Of a stretch of 64,000 bases of DNA, positions 12,454 to 23,794 are shown one piece after another. This DNA comes from Owenia fusiformis. Lineage: Eukaryota > Annelida > Polychaeta > Sabellida > Oweniidae. How positions within the stretch are numbered: position 1 is the first letter of the stretch; each line of letters begins with the position of its first letter. The stretch lies in NCBI GenBank assembly GCA_903813345.2, contig CAIIXF020000001.1, positions 10,639,598 through 10,703,597 of the forward strand, read 5' to 3'. The position numbers and the translations under genes were made by a program. Under the pieces are notes generated by a model. It ran no database searches, was not told where the DNA came from, and worked only from the letters and a program-made list of their open reading frames with translations.

Positions 12454-15117
12454 AGTGTATGTGCTACTTAATTCGAGTATATCATTCGATGGGTGTGATA
12501 TTCATGTTGTACTTGGTTGGCCGTTGACGTTTGACGCAATTAGGAAGAGCTGTACGAAGCAGTATAGTTATCAAAATTCATAAACGCATTTGTCATTCTA
12601 CCGGTCAAACCCCCTTTTGTCGAGAGACGTGATTAGTTGAGTCAAGATTAGAGCATCAGAGTATATTTTGGACAAATTCCAAAGCTCCAACACACCATAT
12701 ATTATCGTAATTGTGATTTGATGACCGAAAATCCAGTCTTAAAAATGATGACATTCTGATGACATATTCAAGAAACTCTGAGATCTGGTTAACACAGTGA
12801 ACTGGAAACACTGAGGTACTAGTCTAGATATGTTTAGGAATTAACTTGACTTTCCTTTTCAGGAAGAGAAAGAAAAGATCTATTATACCCCTTGGCATCA
12901 AAAGAAGAAAGATTAATTCACACATAAACTTTCTGTTTTGTTGTCAATAGTTTTAGCACACATGTAGGCATAACATCACCTAATGTAGGCTTAAGTCGGC
13001 TTGCACGTATCGCACCACCACGTTGGGACGTTTCAGTTTGCCTAACAAGTACAACACATAGATTCGATTCCGAACTCTTCTCTAATAATAAATAATCTGA
13101 AAATAATATCAAAACAAAATGGTAAGAGCATTTCTAAAATTGTGTCCAAAATCGACGGAGCGTTTCGGGGAAAACAAGCGATTTCTCGAAAACAAGTAAT
13201 GGATTTGGACTGGGATTTTAGCAAATGAGAATATACGAGTTTGTGATGTACTACTTTGACAGAAAGATTGACGTTTTCATATAAATACTAGTTTAATTCG
13301 TAATTTGTGGTCAATTCGTCAACTTCCTCGTTCGATCTACACTACGGAGCTTTGATCAAGCCAATAACAGTTTACCACCAGAAGTTAATAAGATCTTTGC
13401 TCAGGGTATTATTCATCGAATGGTACATAATATGTCACCATAACGTATGATATGTAAGTGAAACAGTACTTACGGTCATAGTTGGATCTTCATTAGCCGC
13501 CATTTTATTTCGCTCCGCAGCGTTTCCGCGTGAATGAAACGCACCGTCGTGCATGTAAGAGCGTTTGGGTTGGATACCGTGAAGAGGCATCTGGCCTTCC
13601 CCTCTGGCTGACTGTTATTCCCTTTGACAATATCCCGGGGACAATATATAGATGAGTAGGGGAGTAGCTTTCAATCAGGGGAGATGCGATCGTGGCATAA
13701 GCGAGCCAATAATTTTTTTCCTTTAAAATTGAGCTAGAAGCTTCAAATAAAAAACATTCACTACGCATATGGAAGTCGCCTATGCATCGCTTGCATCAGC
13801 CCCCCCCCCCCTCTCTCTCTACACGTATATACGTATATCCACGGAGATATACTTGACTAATGTCTGAGTAATTTCATTTTCAAAATGATGGCACAGTTTG
13901 ACTGGCGCAGGTAAGTCAAAACTAGAATGACTCATCTTTGTTTGCTCGGATGTCTCAAGCTGAACCAAAGCAAGCGAAGGTGAGACTGACTGACATAACT
14001 CAACTACGTACATTCTATCATGATAAATGTCGCATTATCCTGAAATCCTACATTTTCGTTTAAAGATTTACATTGAGAAAATGGCACTATTTCACAATAT
14101 TGCTGGAGTCCTATCAGGGACAGCCAATACATGGACGTCTTCTTCTGTATGTATTTAACTGCGAGTCATCAATATCTGGAAATTAGAATGAAGATTACTT
14201 AACTTATATACATAATAGTATTTAAATCAGGAAAGTACTGATACTATGATATATGTTAAAATGACACGTGAAAATTGACAAAGTGATTTATTTTCACTCG
14301 GAGAGACAACTACTTGCAATCATTACAGACCTAAGATTCATCCGATTTATAAATAAACGAGGGGAAAACACGAGTTTCAAACTTAAGACATACTAACAGT
14401 ACTACTTATTTATTAATATAATTCAAACAACAAACGCGTCTTTTGAAGATCTATTGAAACCCTGTCCAAGCTACTAAGAAAATAATAATATTTCATAAGA
14501 TAGTACCCTATCTTTATATTCAGCCTATAATAAAAAACGCTTATATCCTTTCATTAATTATATCTGGTTTGAATCATTTAGATTTATCAAAGTCCCTCTT
14601 CAACTGATTCCGACACCCACTATCTTTGCTCTCTCCCGAAGATAGTAAAGGCTATTGAAGAACCCACGGTGGGTTTGAATGGATTCTGTGATTTTGTAGA
14701 CTAAAGGATGGATGGTGGATGTATAGAAAAAATTGAAAAACATCATCTAAATTTCTTTGTTTAACATATTGAGCAAAACGTTGTTCGACATATCACTTAA
14801 TTGCCTTTAATTTTTAAGTTCCGGTTTGTGTAAGACCAGGGGTCAACTTAGGCCAGTATACGGCGGGAGGTCAGCTTCAGAAACCCGGTGTGAAAGAAAT
14901 TATGGTCCCCTGGGGATTATGGTCCCCTTTCTAAACGGCCCTTACTGGCCCTAACTGTGTATAAATAATAAGGAAAATAATTGTAATTAGGTCACCATAT
15001 AAATCAATAGAAAGTAGGACCAAAATTTGAGAGGACCATCTACCCTTTTACACCAGGTTCGTTCGTCTATGATATAAAGAAACGTTTCAAATGTTAATGT
15101 GACTTGTTTTGTCTTAC
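12454..15117. other. Intergenic or 3' part of gene B
   Basis: It holds the possible exon at 13474-13503, a C run near 13800 followed by CT repeats, and no other recognised feature. Remaining exons of gene B should lie here. Confidence 0.35.
13474..13503 (-). CDS. Possible tiny first coding exon (MAANEDPTMT)
   Basis: AAAATGGCGG is a strong start context, ten codons follow, and then a near-perfect donor (GTAAGTACTG). The start fits the pattern of a first exon of a minus-strand gene, but no following exon was identified at lower coordinates. It may belong to an unrecognised gene or be chance. Confidence 0.25.
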
Positions 15118-15192
15118 CTCCTTTTACTATGTCTACAAGTATACGAGCAACGAGACTGAGTCGTTCCCTCTCTTGACCAAGTTCCCGTCTCT
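15118..15192 (-). CDS. Small secreted protein B, second coding exon
   Basis: A 75-nt phase 1-1 exon with acceptor ATCATTTCAG and donor GTAAGA. Joined to the first exon it reads ERRELGQERERLSLVARILV and DIVKG, continuing the charged helix. The next exon, at lower coordinates, was not found. The intron between the two coding exons carries a 35-bp tandem repeat. Confidence 0.5.
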
Positions 15193-15204
15193 CTGAAATG
15201 ATTG

Positions 15205-15460
15205 TAAACAGCGGTGGAATACAACATAACGGATAATTGTGAACAACGTTGAAATACAACGTTACGCATAATTGTGAACAACGTTGAAATACAACGTTAC
15301 GCATAATTGTGAACAACGTGGACATTTTGTGAAAAATCTCCGAGTTTGACCTTTGGGAACCTATCTAGCAACAGATATATGTGAACAACGTTGAAATACA
15401 ACGTTGGCATAATTGTAAACAACGTTGAAATACATGAACGTTGACATATTTTTGAACAAT
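15205..15460. repeat. 35-bp tandem repeat in the gene B intron
   Basis: Units with ATAATTGTGAACAACGTTGA followed by AATACAACGTTACGC recur at exactly 35-bp spacing (15241, 15276, 15311) and then in diverged form to about 15460. Each unit contains the palindrome CAACGTTG. Confidence 0.85.
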
Positions 15461-15743
15461 GTCGACTTTATTATGAAAAATCGTTACAATTAATTAACCT
15501 TATTGAATTCCCAGAATGACGGATATTTTTGTCACAAATAAAACTCCTTTGGAACCCAGAGCAACAAATCTTTGACAATTTTTATCCAATCTACTCAAAT
15601 TATGTTTTAAAAGGTATGCAATGGGTCTATGTTTACCATTCTTATAAATATCCATCAATTATAAATTTTCTGCTTAAAATAGAAGGACGAAGATTATGAT
15701 ATTACAAAACAAAGTAATATTGGCTACTTATTATCTTGTTTAC

Positions 15744-16051
15744 CTTCAAGGAGTTCAGTCTTTTCTTTTTCAAGTTCCTTCATAGCATTGTTCACCTCAG
15801 TATCAATATGTTTTGACACATCGTTGTCAACTATTCTTTCTCCCGTTGCATCGTCAGTAGAAGCTTTCAATTTGCCGTCTTCCTTTCTTTGTATGTTGTC
15901 GCCTGTATCTGGGACTTTATCATTTAGTCGTTTGCGATATGCTTTTAGTAGTTCTATGAGGTCTCGTTCATCGTTATCTGGTTCGGCAGCCTCCAAATAT
16001 TGGACACTAGCGAGTCCCGAAAGAAGGATTAAAAGTATCCGGAGTTCCATT
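15744..16051 (-). CDS. Small secreted protein B, first coding exon
   Basis: ATG at 16048-16050 lies one base after an acceptor (CTCTAATTTCAG). The peptide opens MELRILLILLSGLASVQYLE, a signal peptide, then DERDLIELLKAYRKRL, a polar linker, and AMKELEKEKTELLE before a phase 1 donor (GTAAAC). The open frame running on to 15724 is read-through. A donor with its exon ending at 16397 (GTAAGATA) would supply the 5' UTR exon. Same order as gene A: signal, short amphipathic helix, acidic linker, second amphipathic helix, phase 1 donor. Family unknown. Confidence 0.6.
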
Positions 16052-16397
16052 CTGAAATTAGAGGATGCTTGAAGATTTACTAAGAGTGTGTCTTAGTTTG
16101 TTTAAGTGGTGGTAAGATTATATGATTCATTTATATATGAGGATAAACTTTGCCCAGGGCTGGGGGAGGTCTGCTCGAGCTTGGATTCCGATGGCTGTTC
16201 AATTTATATATGTCGCATAAAAATATTTCAATGCAGCCGTGTGTGTTAGTGGTCGCTATTTACCGAAACAGACATGACACATTAGGAGTAAATCAAATTT
16301 TTTATGAAAACATATTTATTCTAGTTAGTTCTAATTATCCAAAAAGAGATAAAAAACAAATTGTCCCAAGTAAAAACTGATATCATGATATCTTACC

Positions 16398-18299
16398 TCT
16401 TGCTAGCGACTTCTCCAAACTAAGTTCTGGTATATGTTTCCTTGGTTCTGTCTTTGTGTATTATCTCTCCAGTCGGAAATACAGGCTAAGTGGCTTGATA
16501 GTCACTTAATTAATGTCTTGTTGTTTTTTGTGTCACGTTGTATGTTTTGTAAGGCCTAAATCGGCAAATCTGAGATTGAAAAACCCTTACTTAAACTAAT
16601 TTTGTGAAATACATTTTATAATCCAGGGCGATTTGATTTTTGCCGTGGTATCGTCCATTTACAATAATGTTACTTTAAGCTTTGTAAGCATCACAATGCC
16701 CCCATACAATGTACTTCAAATCTGAACGAATTGTCACCTATAATAAATGAATATACTTAACAAAAACGAAGTTTTTTTAATGTCTTTGCTTAGGAGCATA
16801 TATTTATATACGAAGATCAAAAATCATGAAAAAGAAAAGGCGTGTACCGATTTTCTTTTTGTACGAATTCGAAAGAAGTCATGTTGAATGTGCTGTTTAA
16901 ATAATTTTCTACATTGCATTTATTGAATAAAAACGCATACAATCCATGTTTGCCAGCAGTCTCTAAAAGTAAAACATTATTGAAATGAATATATACGGGT
17001 GGATTATAGACAAGATTAAAAGAATTCGTTGAACACACACTATCAATACAAAAAGTTGTCATTTACAAAAAATATAAAAGCTTTTTAGCAAACAGAAGGG
17101 ATTGATACGCGACCGTCTGACACTAACGTGAACTAGTATTTACCATGTTTACATAATTTGTGTGTATTGACTCCTACGCAGATCTATTTGTTGGTTTACC
17201 CATCCTCATGAATTGTCCTCACAGAGATCCTAACTTTAACATAATAATGTTTTCATGCGCTCAGTTTATTTCAGCTACTTATGATCACTTGGAGTGGTGT
17301 TCAACTATAACACCATGGTCCAATTTGAAATTGAAGTACAGTCTATATTAATGCGACAAAAATCTTAATGTAACATAATCGTTTTTCTACACTTTGATAA
17401 TTGTCATGATTGATTTTTTCTTTTTCATCTCATACCAGAACTCCTACTCGCATTGAACAAATAGCCAGTGGCGAGTCCCATAAATAAAAATATTTTAGTA
17501 TGAGGACCATGTTGAGCAGAACTGGACTGGGGGTATACTTATTTTCTATTATAAAGACTTACTTTTTAGTGTCCTGCTGATTCAATAATATATCAAAAAT
17601 GACATCATTGACATCCGAGAATTTGTTTAGAAGGTGCTTTAATTCTGAGGTTTGGTAGTGCTCTACTACAGTATGGGCCAAAGTGTGAGACTTTGTTATA
17701 AATTACTAGTACAATAACGTCATTTCCGCGGGCTATATTGCCCTTCGAAATGACGTTATTAGTATTATTACCACCGTTATTCGACCAGGGCTGAAATAGC
17801 AGGAAAATCTTACACACTGAACGATATTTAATTTCCCGGGGAAAATTGCCGGTCATTAATTGCATTATTGACTGCCATTATGGACCACCACTATGACGTC
17901 ACATATTGCTCAGGTCGATATGGTAAAATGAATGCCTTCTAAACTAGCACTAAAACCCCTAGAACTGACCCGGCAAGGTGGTAATAATATTGATTTTTTC
18001 AAACTGATGCAGTTCGTATTATAATGACAAACGTCATCAGAGATAAGTTCGTCTTTGGAACCCAACCTGCCAACGAGTACGACTATATCTTGTCTTTTTC
18101 TGAGTCCTAACTGAGTCTTGGGTTGGGTAAACCTTTTAAACAGGACTTGTTTCTTTTCCCTTATTCATTTAAAAAATCTAAAACTGCGTAAATTGGAGAT
18201 CTGACAGACGCCGCTAAACAGATTAGAGTGTATGCAAATATTAAAGCTATAATTATGATATGAGAATAGATGGCATCGCGTTTTGCTATCGATGGAACG

Positions 18300-18333
<34 letters not shown>

Positions 18334-20047
18334 TCAATTGATTTCTGCATATAACAAGAATAATATGTAAATGAAAGTTTAAACCATGATTATAAGGTCA
18401 ATGATCGAACGTCAAGTGATCGAGACGCTATATTTGGTATACGGATTTAAAAGATCAATCCATCATGTATATAACATTTTTGCAAAAAGTCATCAAATAT
18501 TACTTTATAGAATGATATACGACCACTGATATTCATGGGTAATTCCATGTTTTTCAAGTATACTATATTAAATCTATTCATGAATAGACGTGGCGTATTT
18601 ATTACCTTAACGCAAATGCATTACCGAAATTACTGAGACATGCTATTAGGAATTTTAGGTGTCCGTGCGATCAATGAGTATACGCGATTATACACGCCAT
18701 TCTTGATTATAAATACAGAATGTGGTTTGGTTGACATTGGAGTTCAGTTCTAATTTGTTTCATGGTGGGTTTGTCACGTTATGTATCCTATATATCACAT
18801 TTATTTACAGCAAAATAACGTTCACATATGTTATATATAAGTCGAAGCAGGGATAACACAAAGCAAGGATGTTGATCGTTGCTCTTATAGCCAAAAGGCT
18901 AATTTGACATGACTTGAATAAATATCGATAAAACTTGAGATATTCAATTTCACCCGAGTAAAAGCAAATATTGTGTTAGTTCGTACTTTTACTTTGAGGT
19001 TTACAACCCTATTTGCTTCTATAGAAACCAAAAATGGCTGCCATGTACGTGCATTCCCAATAATAGAAAAGCGTAAACAGTCAGATATTCGTCGCAGATA
19101 AACAGTTTCGTGTAGGTAAGTGGTACAATTTCAAGGTTTTCATGATTTGCACCTTATGGTGGGGTCGCGTGTATTAATGGTATTATGATTAAGGATGAAT
19201 GAGTAAAACATATGTGATAGCGAGAGCAAACATTTATTCCAACAAAACTTAATAAATATTTTAATGTGCAGGGACGCTCTAAGCTCTAAGAAAAGATTTG
19301 ATTTGACTTTTTAGGCAGGTAAGTGTTCATTTTCAAGGTCTCTTTTAGTCTGAATATGATTCAACACGGCTTTGGAGTCTAGGAATCAATAATCCACTTG
19401 CCTCAGGTCAATCCTATCGCTAATCCAATACAAAGAAATACATCCAGCTCTCAATAAAATTATTAATGTTCATGCAAAACAAAATGGTGGCACAAAGATT
19501 GCGTTTGTCCTGGTGGAATTTCATTTAGGAGTAAGTACTCGGAATAATGGACGTTGGCCATCAAGTGGTGGACCATTCTTATAGGGAACGGTTACTCTTT
19601 GTTGTACAGAGTTGATTTACCAAACCTCGCTATCATTTACTTTTTATCTAAGCTTTCGATTGGGGATTTTTTGTCAATTAATGTAAACCTGAACAGATAA
19701 CGTCGAATAACGATTGGTAATCAGATCTTTCCGAAAGCTAAAGAGCTAGAGATGATTGAAAAACTCAAATACAGACTACAGAAAACTATGTCAATGTAAG
19801 CGATCACATTTTGAATAAGAATTGATAAATCACATTGATCTATTATTGTATTAGGCTACGTGAATAAATAATAAAAAAGATGGAAGACTAGGACACGTAC
19901 AGATTTGTGTCAAAATAACCCCAATATGTTTTGTTGATCGTGTTTATTATGGCAACTGATTTGATTCAGTCACGGATTTATTCCATTGTGATTTGATTAA
20001 ATCAACATTCCTTTTTATACCTTAAAAATGTGTTTATTTGTATTTCA
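16398..20047. other. Intergenic stretch between gene B and the 20-kb gene
   Basis: Contains the GATT microsatellite and, at about 19020-19116, a possible 5' UTR exon of the plus-strand gene ending in the donor GTAGGTAAGT. Otherwise AT-rich with no coding signal. Confidence 0.35.
18297..18333. repeat. (GATT)n microsatellite
   Basis: About nine perfect GATT units. Confidence 0.95.
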
Positions 20048-20093
20048 GTTGTTCCGCGACCATGGCTGTTCGGAAGAGTAAACCTTTTTTGAT

Positions 20094-20711
20094 ATGGATA
20101 AAATAAACAAACAAATTCAAAACTATCATAAAGCACAGACATACGCACCGAATCAACAAAAAACTCACACCAAAAACACCATTAAAGTTAGCAGTCATAA
20201 CAGCAGAATGCCAGCACCCACCTATAAAGGAAATTTTAGTAACACTAGCAATGGATCTTATGGAGGATTCCATAAAGAATGGAGGCCAACCACACTGGGC
20301 CAACTACCCAAGTCCCAGAAGAATAAGAAACACATGAAGTTCATTGAAGATCTCCCGAGAGTCAGCGATGAATACGGCTTTTACGCATGGGAGAAAGTAA
20401 AACAGGATAACGAGAACAAAGAATTTATGTCCGAGTTGGAACGAAATAAGAAAAACAGCAGAGCTTCTGGTCTTTTGGACGAAGAAAAGGGATGGGCCAA
20501 TACACAGAAGAGAAAGGAATCCTTCTTACCACCAATTAACAATAATAAAAGGGACTCCTTTAAAACCAATGCCAGTTTCAGTGTCACTACGGGCCCCATT
20601 GATCAGAGTTTCAGACTCCCTGATATTAAACATATTAATATCCAGTTAACATTGGCTGACGACAGACAAGTAACAATAAGGGCAGATCCCAACAAAGCCC
20701 ATTTTACGTAG
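20094..20711 (+). CDS. Uncharacterised 205-residue protein, single coding exon
   Basis: The ORF runs from MDKINKQIQNYHKAQTYAPN to NKAHFT and a TAG stop. It is polar and Asn/Lys/Ser-rich, without signal peptide or membrane segment, so it is probably intracellular. The most structured part is LPRVSDEYGFYAWEKVKQDN, followed by a charged helix, and the C-terminus HINIQLTLADDRQVTIRADP looks like beta strands. An acceptor (TTTGTATTTCAG, ending about 20048) lies just upstream, fitting one or more 5' UTR exons; a candidate donor is at 19117 (GTAGGTAAGT). Codon use and length argue for a real gene. I do not recognise the family. Confidence 0.7.
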   Translation: MDKINKQIQNYHKAQTYAPNQQKTHTKNTIKVSSHNSRMPAPTYKGNFSNTSNGSYGGFHKEWRPTTLGQLPKSQKNKKHMKFIEDLPRVSDEYGFYAWEKVKQDNENKEFMSELERNKKNSRASGLLDEEKGWANTQKRKESFLPPINNNKRDSFKTNASFSVTTGPIDQSFRLPDIKHINIQLTLADDRQVTIRADPNKAHFT

Positions 20712-22226
20712 AAGATCAAATCATGGTTAATATGGAATATTGCATCTAGGATGTAGGATATCTAGGATATTGATGTGATGATGATATTGATGATGATAGT
20801 GATGAGTGAAATGATATGAAAGGATAATGTTCTGGACTCAATGATATTTGTGATGTTCTTGTATGGGATTTAAAGGCTTGCATAAAAGAAACAAGGTCAC
20901 ATTTTCCCTTATATTAAAGACTACCTTTATCAACCGTGCTTAGTTGTCTGTTAAAGCTCGGCCATGTTGAGCCCTGATTGGCCGAGTGTAATACAGGTCT
21001 AGCTGTATGAACAAACAGTATTGAATAGTATGGCTGTGATTTTAGAAATTGTAAGATAAGATTCAAAAGGATAATTACTTCATCCTGGGAAATCTGAAAT
21101 CAAGTATACTGTATGCAACTAGTACATTCTGTCCTTTGAACCAATCAAAACATTAAACTGGTGGGTATAGCCATCCATGAAAATCAGTGTTGTTTGCAGA
21201 AAACTATGCCACACTTAGCTTGTATATCTCAGCAACATTTTGCTTTGTGATGAAAAAATGCCACATGGACTCCAATACTGATCGAATAATGTCAGAAAAC
21301 AACTGGGATGTTAACCATTTAATCAAATAAGAAACAAAACATGACCAAAATATTGTGTATATAAGTAGTTGCTTGGACATGGTAATACTACATTAATACA
21401 AGTAGGGATAGTTGAGATTATTTTTATATTCTGATATAAACTGTAGAGACTTTACATATGATATATTCATTGAATGATACAATACAGTCTACACACAGTC
21501 CACATAAAAATAACCTCTGAGGTAAATGGTCTAGGGAAATAAATGGAGGGTCATCAAGCATTTTTTGTGGTTGTGTGATAGACTGTAGCAAACTACTCAA
21601 AACAACTAGTAAAATATATATGTTTGATATGTATATTTTATCATTGAGATTTTGCACTACATTTATTTTGAATTATACATCAATTTGTACATTTTTATGA
21701 ATTACACATATAGCATGCAGACTAGAAAAAGCAACTTTTTAGAATTATATTTTTGGTGCTCTACTTTATATATAAAACAAATGATGATTAGAGAGACAAA
21801 ATGATAATTCAATTAATGTAAATCTTTATACATACAATTAAACCTTAACATTTAAACTTAGATCATTTTTAATCTTTCATTTTTATCTACTTTTTTCCCT
21901 CTCACCATGTTTACATATAACTCTACCAATAGTTCCTACTAAAATATTTAATCGTCATATATTTATAAAAAGACAATGTACATTCATTCAAATTCATATT
22001 CAAAATGACGTAAAGCAAGGGACAATTATTACAGTTCCCTAAAATAAACAATTATTTCAATTTATCAAGATATAAAGATCCCATAGCAAAAAATAGAATA
22101 TAAAGGTTCCATCAGACAGAGCCATATGAGTCTCTGCATCAGATAAAGAGAAATGTTGAACATTCTTGAATAAATATTAGTGCGTGTACAAAAACTACAA
22201 AAATATTTCAAAATATTAAAACAATA
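20712..22226. other. 3' flank of the 20-kb gene
   Basis: AT-rich. AATAAA at about 21538 and ATTAAA at about 20917 are possible poly(A) signals; neither can be confirmed. A GATG-rich tract is at 20770-20805. Confidence 0.35.
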
Positions 22227-22234
22227 TAACAAAC

Positions 22235-22704
22235 AGGCTTTGTATAAAAAAACTACCTCATACCCACCTACCCACGTATGTGGGACATGATACAGTCTTT
22301 GAAGGGTTCAATTTTAAAGATCTTAGTTTATTAAATCTTAGTTTATGATGAATTATAGATGCATTTGTAACGACCCTTGATAGCAAGTTGCTACTACATC
22401 CCAGCTGGGTTCGATTCCCACTCGGGACATCGAATTTAGCACACTTTCTTTCAATTTCTTTATCTGGCTTGTTGGACCTATGCTCGCAGTCATTTAAATG
22501 CATCCATATGCCTTTATTTATGGATCTGTCATCTGTCTAGTCATAAAATAAAGCCGGAATTGTAGAAATGTTAATAATTTTTGTTAATTATATTTTGAGA
22601 TTTAATAATCTTTAAAATTGAACCCTTCAATGACTGTATCATGTTCCACGTAGGTGGGTAGGTGGGTAGGTGGGTATGAGGTAGGAGGTTTTTTATACAA
22701 AGCC
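22235..22704. mobile_element. hAT-like MITE with 8-bp TSD, containing a Pol III B-box-like motif
   Basis: Inverted ends AGGCTTTGTATAAAAAA and TTTTTTATACAAAGCC, flanked by the 8-bp repeat TAACAAAC (22227-22234, 22705-22712). Subterminal arms contain a CCCACCTACCCAC block. GGGTTCGATTCCCAC at about 22408 matches a tRNA B box. Confidence 0.75.
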
Positions 22705-22712
22705 TAACAAAC

Positions 22713-23716
22713 ATGGTGAATTCAACAGTGTAACAATACCAGTGAAGGTTATATAGGTGATAACTATCAAGTCAAGTCCATTCCGTACATTATGGAATTA
22801 AGTTTTGGAATCAGTTAGATTCCGCACGATCTAATGCTCCCCTCCCCCTCCGCCTTACTTCACTCTATTCTCTTAATTTCATAATTCTGGATAATTTCCC
22901 CCTGGCACTTCTTGTATACTTGCATACAATGACACGGGCGTAGCATTATATTTGAAGTTATACCCCCAGAGAATGGGATGCCAAAGGCTGGCCCACAGGG
23001 GGGTCCATAAGCAGTTCCCTACCCATTCCTAGAAAATGTTGATACTTTCGCCGCAATCTGAGCATTTCTAATACCTGAATTACTTAAAAAATCAGACTGG
23101 AAGTTATTTTCAAATTCTCTGCTATGCATATTCCATAAAGGATGCTATGCCCGTGAATGCATCAAATTCACATCAAGACATACATTGTCTCTGTTCCTTT
23201 CATTTCTTGCTAATTCCCCTCCTATAAAAACCTGATTTTGAGATTCAAAGTCACCGTATTCAATTCAATAAGTGCCTAAATAAGCAGATTATGCTTCCTA
23301 CGTTGTCACGTATTGATAATGCCGATAATTCTTAATAAAGCATGATTGATATAAATATGAGTCTCGTATATTTCTCTAAAAGCTGAGTTGCAGGCACATC
23401 TTTGTCCAGTAAGTATGTAGAGATATTTGAAATGTGTTCAATGATTAAGTGTTCAACACTTCAGTCAATGGTACTTTGAGTATTACCCTTTTAAGTTCAA
23501 TTGGCCAAGTTTAAACCCAGTCATTTCTCCTTAGATTTGAATCATGATATGTGATAAGAACATATATTTCAATATGATTTTTGAGCGTCTGATTGTTTTG
23601 TTCATTGCTATTGATCCTTCATTTTAATATACATTGTTATATCAAAACATGGCCTGTCTTCATGGTTTGTCTTCAATTCCTTATATGGAGCTTCATCCTT
23701 TCTTCCTAATATGGTG
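22713..23716. other. RPTP 3' UTR and downstream region
   Basis: The right part should be the RPTP 3' UTR. No other gene is seen. Confidence 0.4.
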
Positions 23717-23794
23717 CTATATGGAGAAGTTGGCATAAGTGCTGAAAGACTCCATGTAGAACTGGGACATGTCATACAGGAACTTGTACTGCTC
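23717..23794 (-). CDS. RPTP last coding exon
   Basis: Phase 0 in; it opens [20 protein letters not shown] and reaches TAG a few codons later. EQYKFLY is the conserved last helix of D2 (compare [10 protein letters not shown] in D1). The 3' UTR runs to lower coordinates; an ATTAAA lies near 23624-23629, but I cannot fix the poly(A) site. Confidence 0.9.
   Translation of the reverse strand, partial: EQYKFLYDMSQFYMESFSTYANFSI

Noticed and set aside
15788-16072. 94-codon plus-strand ORF
   Set aside because: Antisense of the gene B first exon, whose minus-strand frame has a signal peptide and splice sites.
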